Assembly (NCBI RefSeq): GCF_900107855.1
Contig: NZ_FNRJ01000002.1
Span: forward strand, 70,453 to 134,452
Source: Marinobacterium iners DSM 11526
Lineage (GTDB): Bacteria > Pseudomonadota > Gammaproteobacteria > Pseudomonadales > Balneatricaceae
Direction: 5' to 3'
Length of the DNA stretch: 64,000 nt
This document shows positions 56,725 to 64,000 of the stretch, in pieces. How positions within the stretch are numbered: position 1 is the stretch's first letter; each line of letters opens with the position of its first letter. Made by a program: the position numbers and the translations under genes. A model generated the notes under the pieces. That model worked only from the letters and a program-made list of their open reading frames with translations, was not told the origin of the DNA and did no database searches.

Positions 56725-58467
56725 ATGACGGATAAACAAGGCAACATCGCAACAGACCCGCAGGAATTCATCAATTACGTCAATCACGAGACCAGCAAAA
56801 TGCTGGAGATGTTCTCGGCAACCGGCGGTGACGATATCCTGCGTCAGTTCACGCAATCATGGACTGAACTGGCCACCCGCTCTCTTGAAGATCCGACTGT
56901 ATGGGTACGTGCCATCGCTGACTATCAGCAGGCGCAATTTAACCTTTGGCGCAACCTGTTGACGGGCAATACCAGCAGCCCGGTTGCCGAACCACCGCCC
57001 GGCGATCGCCGCTTCAAGGCGGATGAATGGTCCAAAAACCCGGTTTTCGACTATATCAAACAGTCCTATCTACTGACCTCACGCATGCTGACCGAGATGG
57101 CCCACAATGCCAATCTGTCGCCGCAGGAGCAGCAGAAGCTGGAGTTTTACACCCGCCAGTATGTGGATGCGCTCTCCCCCACCAACTTTGCCATCACCAA
57201 CCCCGAAGTGCTGCAACAGGCACTGGAAACCAAAGGAGAAAGTCTGGTTAACGGTCTGAAAAACCTTCTCGGCGACATCGAGAAAGGCCGCATCTCAATG
57301 ACCGACGAGTCGTCATTTGAACTGGGCAAGAATCTGGCAACGACTGAAGGTGCTGTTGTTTTCCAGAATGACATCTTCCAGTTGATCCACTACAAACCGC
57401 TGACCGAACAGGTTTACGAGCGCCCAACCCTTATCGTGCCGCCAAGCATCAACAAGTTCTACATTCTGGATCTGCAGCAGGATAACTCGTTTGTCCGCTA
57501 CTGCCTGGAGCAGGGACAGGATGTTTACCTCATCTCCTGGACCAACCCCGGTGCAGAGCAACGCGATTTGAGCTGGGATGACTACGTTGGCGACGGTATT
57601 CTGAAGGCACTTGAAGTCACCAAGTCAATTAGCGGTCAGGAAAAGGTCAACACCGTATCCTGGTGCGTTGGCGGTACCCTGATGGCCTCGGCCCTCGCTG
57701 TGCTGGCCAACCGCAAGGACAACTCGGTCGGCAGCTGCACCTTCCTCACCACGCTGATCGATTTCAGCAACCCCGGTGACCTGTGCGTATACATCGATCA
57801 ATATCAGGTCAAGCAGCTGGAATCCAAGGTCAACAGTGAAGGCATTCTGCACGGCCGAGAACTGGCCACATCCTTCAACATGCTGCGCTCCAATGACCTG
57901 ATCTGGTCCTATGTGGTCAACAATTACCTCAAGGGACAGACACCACCGCCGTTCGACATCCTCTACTGGAACAGCGACCCGACCAACCTGCCGGCAGCGA
58001 TGTACACCTATTACATAAACAATATGTACCTTGAAAACAAGCTGGTTGAGCCTGACGGTCTGACCATATGCGGCGAGCCGATTGATCTGCGCAAGGTCAA
58101 AACTCCCTGCTACTTCCTGTCGACCATGGAAGACCATATCGCCCCCTGGAAAGGCACCTTCAAGGCGCTGGATCTGTTTGGCGGCACAGTGGAATTTGTG
58201 CTGGGTGCCAGTGGACACGTTGCCGGCGTTATCAATCCAGCGAAAAAGAATCGCCGCAATTTCTGGATCAAGGGCGAAATGGGACGCGGTCCCGAAGCCT
58301 GGCTGGAAACCGCTGAGCGCCAGGAAGGCTCGTGGTGGAACAACTGGAACGACTGGCTGCGTCGTCGTGCCGGCAAGAAAGTTGATGCGCCGAAGGATTA
58401 CGGCAACAGTGATTACAAAGTGATTGAGCCTGCCCCCGGCAGCTACGTCCGCAAGCGTCTGGACTAA
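56725..58467 (+). CDS. phaC: Class I PHA synthase PhaC
   Basis: Polymerises short-chain (R)-3-hydroxyacyl-CoA. It is 580 aa from ATG 56725, the class I size. The N-terminal variable domain covers about 1-190. The alpha/beta-hydrolase core has the synthase box SWCVGG with catalytic C314, Asp470 (STMEDHIAPW) and His498 (GASGHVAGV). The triad spacing is like that of Cupriavidus PhaC (319, 480, 508). The usual first Gly of G-x-C-x-G-G is Ser. No phaA, phaB or phasin gene is adjacent. The frame extends to 56575, but AGG lies 6 bases before ATG 56725 and the extension is not family-like. It ends at a strong two-way terminator. Confidence 0.95.
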   Translation: MTDKQGNIATDPQEFINYVNHETSKMLEMFSATGGDDILRQFTQSWTELATRSLEDPTVWVRAIADYQQAQFNLWRNLLTGNTSSPVAEPPPGDRRFKADEWSKNPVFDYIKQSYLLTSRMLTEMAHNANLSPQEQQKLEFYTRQYVDALSPTNFAITNPEVLQQALETKGESLVNGLKNLLGDIEKGRISMTDESSFELGKNLATTEGAVVFQNDIFQLIHYKPLTEQVYERPTLIVPPSINKFYILDLQQDNSFVRYCLEQGQDVYLISWTNPGAEQRDLSWDDYVGDGILKALEVTKSISGQEKVNTVSWCVGGTLMASALAVLANRKDNSVGSCTFLTTLIDFSNPGDLCVYIDQYQVKQLESKVNSEGILHGRELATSFNMLRSNDLIWSYVVNNYLKGQTPPPFDILYWNSDPTNLPAAMYTYYINNMYLENKLVEPDGLTICGEPIDLRKVKTPCYFLSTMEDHIAPWKGTFKALDLFGGTVEFVLGASGHVAGVINPAKKNRRNFWIKGEMGRGPEAWLETAERQEGSWWNNWNDWLRRRAGKKVDAPKDYGNSDYKVIEPAPGSYVRKRLD

Positions 58468-58483
58468 TCCAGTCAACGCTTTA

Positions 58484-58521
58484 AAAAACACCGGGGCTGC
58501 ATGCACAGCCCCGGTGTTTTT
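58484..58521. terminator. Bidirectional terminator between phaC and gabD
   Basis: CACCGGGGCTG (58489-58499) pairs with CAGCCCCGGTG (58506-58516), extended by five A-T pairs. The loop is CATGCA. A-run on the left and T-run on the right let it work for both convergent genes. Confidence 0.92.
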
Positions 58522-58524
58522 ATG

Positions 58525-59976
58525 TCAGATACCACCCATCAGCATGTATTTGCACTCCAGGTACTCTTCCAACCCCTGACGTGCCCCTTCACGCCCCAGC
58601 CCGGATGCCTTCACCCCGCCAAACGGTGCCAGCTCGGTAGATATAATCCCTTCGTTGATGCCGATCATGCCGTATTCAAGGCCTTCAGCCACCCGCCAGA
58701 CCCGTCCAAGATCACGACTGAAAAAGTAGGCCGCCAAACCATATTCGGTATCATTCGCCATGGCGATGGCCTCCGCTTCATCACTGAAGCGAAAAACAGG
58801 AGCAAGTGGCCCGAAAGTCTCTTCTGTTGCCACCTGCATCTGTGGCGTTACATCACGCAGCACAGTAGGCTCGAACCATGTGCGTCCCAGGGCATGTAGC
58901 TTGCCACCACACACCACACTTGCACCCTTGGCAACGGCATCATCAATGTGGCTCTGGATCTTGGCCACTGCAGCGGCGTTGATCAGAGGCCCCTGCTGCA
59001 CATCCGCGTCAGTGCCACTTCCCACTTTCAACTGTCGCGTACGTTCAGCCAACGCCTCGACAAAGCGGTCATAGATTCCGTCCTGCACCAAAAAGCGGTT
59101 GGTACAGACACAGGTCTGGCCGGCATTGCGATATTTGGATGCCATGGCGCCATCCAGCGCCCGCTCAAGATCCGCATCATCAAATACGATGAAGGGGGCA
59201 TTACCGCCCAGCTCCAGAGAGACCCGTTTCACTGTATTGGCACACTGCGCCATCAACAGCTTGCCAACCGGGGTGGAGCCAGTAAAAGACAGTTTACGGA
59301 CCAGCTCATGCCCGGTCAGCACCGAGCCCAGCGCCCTTGGATCTCCCGTAAGAATGTTGAACACCCCGGCCGGAATACCGGCACGGTGAGCCAATTCGGC
59401 CAGTGCAAGTGCAGAAAGCGGTGTATCTTCTGCCGGTTTGCAGATGAAACTGCAACCTGCTGCCAGAGCAGGAGCGGCCTTGCGGGTAATCATGGCGGCG
59501 GGGAAATTCCAGGGCGTGATGGCGGCAACCACCCCGACCGGTTCACGACTGACCAGAATGCGAGCATCCTGCTTGTGAGTTGGAATCAGCTCGCCATAGG
59601 CACGCTTACCTTCTTCGGCAAACCATTCGACAAAGCTTGCAGCATACTGCACTTCGCCACGAGCTTCGGCCAACGGCTTGCCCTGCTCAAGCGTCATCAA
59701 CAGTGCGAGGTCTTCCATATTGTCCTGCATCAATTGATACCAGCGTCGCAGCACGGTCGCTCGCTCCTTGGCGGTTGTCGTACGCCACTGCTTGAAGGCC
59801 TCATGAGCGGCGGCCACGGCTGCCTTGGCATCCGCCTCTGACATCAGTGGCACCCGGACCAGCTCGTCACCCGTAGCAGGGTTGAAGACAGCGAAGGTCT
59901 CTCCACTTTTCGCGTCAATCCACTCACCGTTAACATAGGCCTGCCCACGCAGCAGACTGCTGTCTTGCAGCTTCAT
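58525..59976 (-). CDS. gabD: Succinate-semialdehyde dehydrogenase (NADP+) GabD
   Basis: Oxidises succinate semialdehyde to succinate in GABA and related catabolism. It is 483 aa. The catalytic Cys lies in GQTCVCTNR near residue 287 and the Glu in LELGGNAPFIVF near 253. The NADP segment is ITPWNFPAAMITRK near 150, and FGGVKASGLGREG lies near the end. GGAGG lies 6 bases before ATG 59976; GTG 59979 is not needed. No gabT is adjacent, so its feeder pathway is not visible here. The same fold covers other aldehyde dehydrogenases, but the segments match GabD best. Confidence 0.9.
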   Translation of the reverse strand: MKLQDSSLLRGQAYVNGEWIDAKSGETFAVFNPATGDELVRVPLMSEADAKAAVAAAHEAFKQWRTTTAKERATVLRRWYQLMQDNMEDLALLMTLEQGKPLAEARGEVQYAASFVEWFAEEGKRAYGELIPTHKQDARILVSREPVGVVAAITPWNFPAAMITRKAAPALAAGCSFICKPAEDTPLSALALAELAHRAGIPAGVFNILTGDPRALGSVLTGHELVRKLSFTGSTPVGKLLMAQCANTVKRVSLELGGNAPFIVFDDADLERALDGAMASKYRNAGQTCVCTNRFLVQDGIYDRFVEALAERTRQLKVGSGTDADVQQGPLINAAAVAKIQSHIDDAVAKGASVVCGGKLHALGRTWFEPTVLRDVTPQMQVATEETFGPLAPVFRFSDEAEAIAMANDTEYGLAAYFFSRDLGRVWRVAEGLEYGMIGINEGIISTELAPFGGVKASGLGREGARQGLEEYLECKYMLMGGI

Positions 59977-60077
59977 CACTCACCTCCGGAATTGATCTAT
60001 CAGTATCATTGCATCTTAGCGTTGCACTACTGTTAGCGCACCCTTATCCTTGCCCCGCCACAGGAGGATATTCCAAC

Positions 60078-60155
60078 ATGCGCAGCCACACCGTGAAAAG
60101 GCCCCGTTCAATGAACACCACACACGCTCAGCACGCCGCACCTGCGACATGTTGA
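60078..60155 (+). CDS. Possible 25-codon leader peptide coupled to norM
   Basis: A short frame, ATG 60078 to TGA 60153-60155, encodes a basic 25-residue peptide beginning MRSHTVKRPRS and ending HAAPATC. It has the best SD in the area (AGGAGG, 60062-60067, 10 bases before the ATG). Its stop overlaps the start region of norM (ATG 60149), while norM itself lacks an SD. Translational coupling or peptide-dependent control of the exporter is plausible. Alternatively the SD is chance and this frame is not translated. Confidence 0.4.
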   Translation: MRSHTVKRPRSMNTTHAQHAAPATC

Positions 60156-61549
60156 GGTCTGGTTTCAACCGCAGCGAGGAAATTCGCACCCTGCTACTGC
60201 TTGGCTGGCCGATCATGGTAGCTCAGCTGGCTCAGAGCGCCATCGGCTTTATCGACACTTTGATGGCTGCTCGTGCGGGAGCCAACGACCTTGCGGCCAT
60301 TGCACTTGGCAGTAGCCTCTGGCTGCCATTGTTTCTGGCACTGGGCGGTATACTGATGGCCACCACTCCGCTGGTTGCCCACCTGATAGGCGCCCATCGC
60401 GAGCGCCGCAGCCGCCAGGTGCTGCAGCAGGCCGTATGGATTGCGCTGCTGTTGAGCCTGCTGGGGGTCCTGCTGTTGCGCAACCCAGGCCCGATACTCG
60501 AACTGCTGCAGTTGGAAGCCCGACTAGAGCAGACTACACGCGACTACCTTGATGCAATAAGCTGGGGATTCCCTGCTTTTCTGCTCTATCAAGTGGTACG
60601 CAGCTACAGTGAAGGCTTTGGCAAAACCCATCCGGTCATGCGCATCGCCGTACTGGGCATGCTCTGTAATATCCCGCTTAACTATGTACTGATTTTCGGC
60701 AAGCTGGGGCTGCCGGAAATGGGAGGTGTTGGTTGCGGCTATGCCAGCGCCGTTGTGATGTGGGTCATGCTGCTGACCGGTATTGCCTACCTGCTGCGCA
60801 GCCCTCGCTTCAGGCCATTGCGTCTTTACAGTCACTGGCAGCGCCCCAAAGGCAGTGTGATTCTGACATTCCTTCGGCTCGGCCTGCCGATCGGCTTTGC
60901 ATTGCTGATTGAGGTCAGCATGTTCTGCGTGTTGGCGCTGCTGCTGGCCCCGCTGGGCGAGACGGTGATCGCCGCCAACCAGATCACCATTAGCTATACT
61001 GGCATGATCTTCATGGTACCACTCAGCATTGCAATGGCACTGACCATCCGTGTAGGCCAGCTTGTCGGGGCCGGTCAAGGCGATGCCGCACGACATGCCG
61101 TGATCACCGGCGTTATGATCACCCTGACCATCGCCCTGGTCAGCAGCTCACTTTCACTACTGTTGGCCGAGTCCATTGTAGGACTCTACACTGACCGTGA
61201 AGCGATTATTGGCCTGGCCGCCACCCTGATCAGTATTGCGGCCGTTTTTCAGTTTTCCGATGCACTTCAGGTCAGTGCAGCCGGCGCCTTGCGTGGCTAC
61301 AAGGATACGGCCGTCCCCCTGCTGATGGTGTTCATTGCTTATTGGCTGATCGGCCTTCCGGTCGGGTATGTACTGGGATTCACTCAATGGCTGACAGCGC
61401 CACAGGGGGCAGCCGGACTCTGGTATGGACTGCTGATCGGGCTCAGCGTCGGTGCCGTACTACTGACAACACGCCTGGTCAGGATTGCACGTCATGCGGA
61501 TGTTGATAGCAACTCTGGCGCTGCTTCTGTTGAGCGCCTGCAGCACTGA
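60149..61549 (+). CDS. norM: MATE-family multidrug exporter, NorM-like
   Basis: A 466-aa inner-membrane cation/drug antiporter with about 12 hydrophobic spans. MATE landmarks are IRTLLLLGWPIMVAQLAQSAIGFIDTLMAARAG at the N-terminus (in pieces), ALGGILMATTPLVAHLIGA near 60-80, and the second-half repeat IAANQITISYTGMIFMVPLSIAMALTIRVGQLVGAG near 280-310. The start is uncertain. ATG 60149 (LRSGFNRSEEIRTLLLLG) is chosen; it lacks an SD but lies at the end of a short leader frame. The frame opens at TTG 60050. The end overlaps the next gene by 56 bases. Confidence 0.88.
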   Translation: MLRSGFNRSEEIRTLLLLGWPIMVAQLAQSAIGFIDTLMAARAGANDLAAIALGSSLWLPLFLALGGILMATTPLVAHLIGAHRERRSRQVLQQAVWIALLLSLLGVLLLRNPGPILELLQLEARLEQTTRDYLDAISWGFPAFLLYQVVRSYSEGFGKTHPVMRIAVLGMLCNIPLNYVLIFGKLGLPEMGGVGCGYASAVVMWVMLLTGIAYLLRSPRFRPLRLYSHWQRPKGSVILTFLRLGLPIGFALLIEVSMFCVLALLLAPLGETVIAANQITISYTGMIFMVPLSIAMALTIRVGQLVGAGQGDAARHAVITGVMITLTIALVSSSLSLLLAESIVGLYTDREAIIGLAATLISIAAVFQFSDALQVSAAGALRGYKDTAVPLLMVFIAYWLIGLPVGYVLGFTQWLTAPQGAAGLWYGLLIGLSVGAVLLTTRLVRIARHADVDSNSGAASVERLQH

Positions 61550-62567
61550 AAATCCCCAGACGCGATTGGAGGACTATGCCAGTCGCGTTGCCAATGCCAT
61601 CGATTACCCCATCAATCTGGAGCTTGATACAACCATACCGCCTTACCCTCAAGCACGGGAGCGACTGCTTGATATACCTGAGCTGAGAGAGGGCGTTGTG
61701 GATGTGTTTGATCTGCGTCGCTGCGGCCTGATGGAGTTGATCGGAGAGCGCAACAGCTCACTGGGCAAACTGGCATTGCCATCGCAGCGCTTGCTCTATG
61801 AGCTGCGTTTTTTGCCACCGTTGCGCCACTGTATACATGAGCTTCAACAGCAGCCGAAACGTGACACGAGCGAAAATGAGCTGCTTGAACGGCTGCAGCA
61901 CATCGAACAGGTCAAACGCCAGCAGCTGCCACGGGTACTGAGTAACGCCATTTTCAATTCCAGCGAAATGGTCTCCCAATTTTCACGCACTCACCCTGCA
62001 TTAGAGATGAAACAGGCTCAGCAATCCGGAGCGCTCCAGCCCCCTCTGCAGCGTTTCGAGCAACTGCTTAGAATGAGCCAACAGCCTGACTGGTCTCTGC
62101 CTTCCTGGAGCGACCAACTTGAGCAATCCTACTTCGAACTTCATACCCGTCCCTTCGGCGCACCCTGGCTGAAAAGTCTGAATATGCTCACCCAAACACT
62201 GGACCAGACCGCCAGCGCCATCAATGCTCGGCTCGATGAGCGCCCGATCTGTTTCAATAATCGCCCCAACAACCGAGCGCGTATCATTCAGTCCGTATTG
62301 AACGGTTGGTACGCAAGCGAACTGCAACCGATGATGTCCACTCTGCACCGCAGCGGTGAACAATGGCGCAACGGCCTTGAACCTCTCTACACAGAACTGC
62401 CAACCAGCCCGGCCCTGAAGCACTATTTTCAGGCAACATTGTCTGATCACCATAACAGCCTGTGGCAACAGTACATCCGGGCACGAGACCGCCATACCGA
62501 CGCCTGGCAGCGCCTGCTCAGTCAATGTGGCTTGATGCCTGGTCACTCTGTTCAGGATGACGCTTGA
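61494..62567 (+). CDS. DUF3080-family lipoprotein
   Basis: A 357-aa protein with a lipoprotein signal: hydrophobic run then LLLLSAC with the lipidated Cys near residue 16. The mature part is helical and Gln/Leu/Arg-rich, with FDLRRCGLMELIGERNSSLGKLALPSQ (in pieces, near 70-100), the hallmark region of DUF3080. Function is unknown; it is expected in the outer or inner membrane facing the periplasm. AGGA lies 9 bases before ATG 61494. It overlaps norM by 56 bases, so the two are cotranscribed. Confidence 0.85.
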   Translation: MRMLIATLALLLLSACSTENPQTRLEDYASRVANAIDYPINLELDTTIPPYPQARERLLDIPELREGVVDVFDLRRCGLMELIGERNSSLGKLALPSQRLLYELRFLPPLRHCIHELQQQPKRDTSENELLERLQHIEQVKRQQLPRVLSNAIFNSSEMVSQFSRTHPALEMKQAQQSGALQPPLQRFEQLLRMSQQPDWSLPSWSDQLEQSYFELHTRPFGAPWLKSLNMLTQTLDQTASAINARLDERPICFNNRPNNRARIIQSVLNGWYASELQPMMSTLHRSGEQWRNGLEPLYTELPTSPALKHYFQATLSDHHNSLWQQYIRARDRHTDAWQRLLSQCGLMPGHSVQDDA

Positions 62568-62624
62568 GCGGCGCGCGTTTTTCAACCATCATGAACTGAT
62601 AAGACCATTAATGGGAAGCCCCGT

Positions 62625-63338
62625 TTGAGCAACATCCTCATGTGCCTGCGCAGACCCGGACGCTGTCTGTATCGGTGCTGCGTTGCAGCCCTGTTCGCCG
62701 GTCTCACACTGCTAGCCACTGCCGACCAGCCCCAACTGCTTTCAGATGCCAGCATTGAAGGCTACCGTGAGCTGTATGGAGAACAGGCAGCACGCAGGCT
62801 GACGGCCTGGCAAAACCTGATACGCGAAGGCAACCAGTTGAGCGAACCGGAGAAACTGGAACGGGTTAACCGATTTTTCAATCAGGTGCGTTTTTTGGAT
62901 GATATTGCTCACTGGGGTAAGGAGGACTATTGGGCGACGCCGGTAGAGTTCCTGATCAGCAATGGCGGTGACTGCGAGGATTTTTCAATCGCCAAGTACT
63001 ACACACTAAGGGTGATGGGTGTCGCTGAAGAGCGTTTGAGCCTGAGCTACGTCAAGGCCCTTGAGCTGAACCAGGCACATATGGTGCTGACCTACTACCC
63101 CAACCCCACCGCCATGCCGCTGGTACTGGACAATCTGATCAACTCGATTCGCCCGGCCAATGAGCGCCCAGACCTGCTGCACGTCTATACTTTTAACGGT
63201 GAAAGCCTCTGGCTCAGCAAGAAAGGCCAGCGAGCCGAGCTGGTGGGTACATCCGACCGCCTCAAGCCATGGGTACAACTGCAGTCACGCATGGAAAACA
63301 ACCGGGTCAACATTCAACAGTCGCAGGAGCGCCAATAA
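62625..63338 (+). CDS. lapG: Periplasmic cysteine protease LapG
   Basis: Calcium-dependent transglutaminase-like protease that releases the LapA-type adhesin from the outer membrane. It is 237 aa with an N-terminal signal (hydrophobic run CVAALFAGLTLLATA, about 19-33). The catalytic triad is visible: C117 (NGGDCEDFS), His152 (LNQAHMVLTYY) and Asp169 (LVLDNL). The start is taken at TTG 62625 because GGGAAG lies 6 bases before it; ATG 62640 is the alternative and keeps the signal. It overlaps lapD by one base (TAATG). Confidence 0.93.
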   Translation: MSNILMCLRRPGRCLYRCCVAALFAGLTLLATADQPQLLSDASIEGYRELYGEQAARRLTAWQNLIREGNQLSEPEKLERVNRFFNQVRFLDDIAHWGKEDYWATPVEFLISNGGDCEDFSIAKYYTLRVMGVAEERLSLSYVKALELNQAHMVLTYYPNPTAMPLVLDNLINSIRPANERPDLLHVYTFNGESLWLSKKGQRAELVGTSDRLKPWVQLQSRMENNRVNIQQSQERQ

Positions 63339-64000
63339 TGTCCCTTACCAACCAACTGATCGCTGCCGTATTCACCGTATTGCTGGGGCTGGTTCTGGGC
63401 ACCGTATACCTCCTTTCGGACAGCTCGCGCGACACACTGGTACGCCAGCTCGAATCGCATGCCGAAGATGGCGCCACTCATCTCGGACTGTACCTCGCAC
63501 CTTATATGCAGCAATCCGACAGCGCGACCATCGCAACCGCCGTCAATGCCATTTTCGATAGTGGCTTCTACCAGCAGATTGAAGTGACCGGACAGGATGG
63601 CTCGGTTCTGTACAGCAAGAGCTACAATCCGGAAGCCGCAGTCAATGCTCCGGATTGGTTCATCAGCATGATGCGCATCACGCCGCCCGCCATGTCTCGC
63701 GCCATCGCCTATCAATGGCAACAGGTCGGTGAGATCCATGTGCGCAGCCGTGCTGGATATGCCTATGAGAGACTGTGGGCCGGGGTGCGCGATACGATGC
63801 TGCTGTTCAGCGTACTCGCTCTGGTTTCTGCACTGCTCCTGACACTGCTGCTGCGCTTTATCATGCGCCCTCTACACGGGGTGGAGCATCAGGCAATGGC
63901 ACTTGCCCGGCGCGAATATATCGAACAACCTGACCTTCCACGAACCCGCGAACTGCGACGCGTTGTTATCGCCATGAACCTGATGGTGAAGCAGGTACAA
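63338..64000 (+). CDS. lapD: LapD, c-di-GMP receptor controlling LapG (5' part, cut by the window end)
   Basis: 221 codons are in the window and the frame stays open. The first span is LIAAVFTVLLGLVLGTVYLL (about 7-26). A periplasmic LapD/MoxY-type domain follows (about 27-150), then a second span (LLFSVLALVSALLLTLLLRFIM, about 150-172). A HAMP-like segment begins RPLHGVEHQAMALARREY. The degenerate GGDEF and EAL domains expected of LapD would lie beyond the window. With c-di-GMP bound, LapD holds LapG and so keeps the adhesin on the surface. GGAG lies 8 bases before the ATG. Confidence 0.88.
   Translation, partial: MSLTNQLIAAVFTVLLGLVLGTVYLLSDSSRDTLVRQLESHAEDGATHLGLYLAPYMQQSDSATIATAVNAIFDSGFYQQIEVTGQDGSVLYSKSYNPEAAVNAPDWFISMMRITPPAMSRAIAYQWQQVGEIHVRSRAGYAYERLWAGVRDTMLLFSVLALVSALLLTLLLRFIMRPLHGVEHQAMALARREYIEQPDLPRTRELRRVVIAMNLMVKQVQ

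Noticed and set aside
57625-58506. 293-aa minus-strand frame inside class I phaC
   Set aside because: Antisense to phaC and crosses the strong terminator at 58484-58521; no family signal.
58948-59841. 297-aa plus-strand frame inside gabD
   Set aside because: Antisense to gabD, with no SD or recognisable motif.

Overview
The window looks like a chromosomal segment from a marine-type gammaproteobacterium of the Oceanospirillaceae/Pseudomonadales kind (Marinobacterium-like). This is inferred from gene order and protein style, not from a search. The run leuC-leuD-leuB-asd-usg-fimV-truA-trpF-accD-folC-SPOR-cvpA-purF-metZ (about 8.1-24.2 kb) matches the order I recall for Pseudomonas aeruginosa. 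The lexA-sulA and topA neighbourhood (about 42.8-47.2 kb) is also Pseudomonas-like. I see no tRNA, rRNA, insertion sequence, phage gene, CRISPR array or replication origin. Almost every base is coding, and base composition looks even throughout.

Layout. 0-4.2 kb: two unrecognised small genes and acnB with a strong terminator. 4.2-8.1 kb: a DUF2185-like gene, then the AmmeMemoRadiSam trio (AMMECR1-like and Memo-like on the minus strand, a radical SAM enzyme divergent on the plus strand), then dusC. 8.1-24.2 kb: the long minus-strand biosynthetic block for methionine, purine, folate, fatty-acid, tryptophan, lysine/threonine and leucine precursors, plus fimV. 24.4-28.2 kb: a LysR regulator, a class III polyhydroxyalkanoate (PHA) synthase pair phaE-phaC, and a convergent DUF6489-phaR unit. 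28.2-33.1 kb: an MFS carrier, speD-speE with a long structured leader, aroC and prmB. 33.1-42.8 kb: smrB, a PilU-like ATPase, folE, a DUF4892 gene, hydrolase-sixA-gpsA with overlapping ends, rhlB and dinG. 42.8-48.1 kb: the SOS pair lexA-sulA with two SOS boxes in the dinG/lexA gap, a DUF6586 gene, topA, and an unrecognised membrane-anchored gene. 48.1-64 kb: pgi with an overlapping UDP-glucose dehydrogenase-like gene that has lost its active-site residues, a universal stress protein, uup, slt, a glutaredoxin-like gene, a second PHA synthase (class I), gabD, a MATE exporter, a DUF3080 lipoprotein, lapG, and the first part of lapD cut by the window end.

How the genes work together. The PHA genes lie in two places, a class III pair and a lone class I synthase. 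A similar 15-base TGC-rich element precedes both the DUF6489-phaR unit and the class I phaC, which suggests one PhaR-centred regulon. lexA, sulA and dinG form an SOS locus. lapG-lapD form a c-di-GMP-controlled surface-adhesin release module whose adhesin is not in view. Most of the window is housekeeping. The parts most worth following up are the pseudo-dehydrogenase after pgi, the two-class PHA arrangement with its shared upstream motif, the speDE leader, and the AmmeMemoRadiSam locus. Where a Shine-Dalgarno (SD) sequence, promoter or family length contradicted the longest reading frame, I moved the start codon and say so in the entry.
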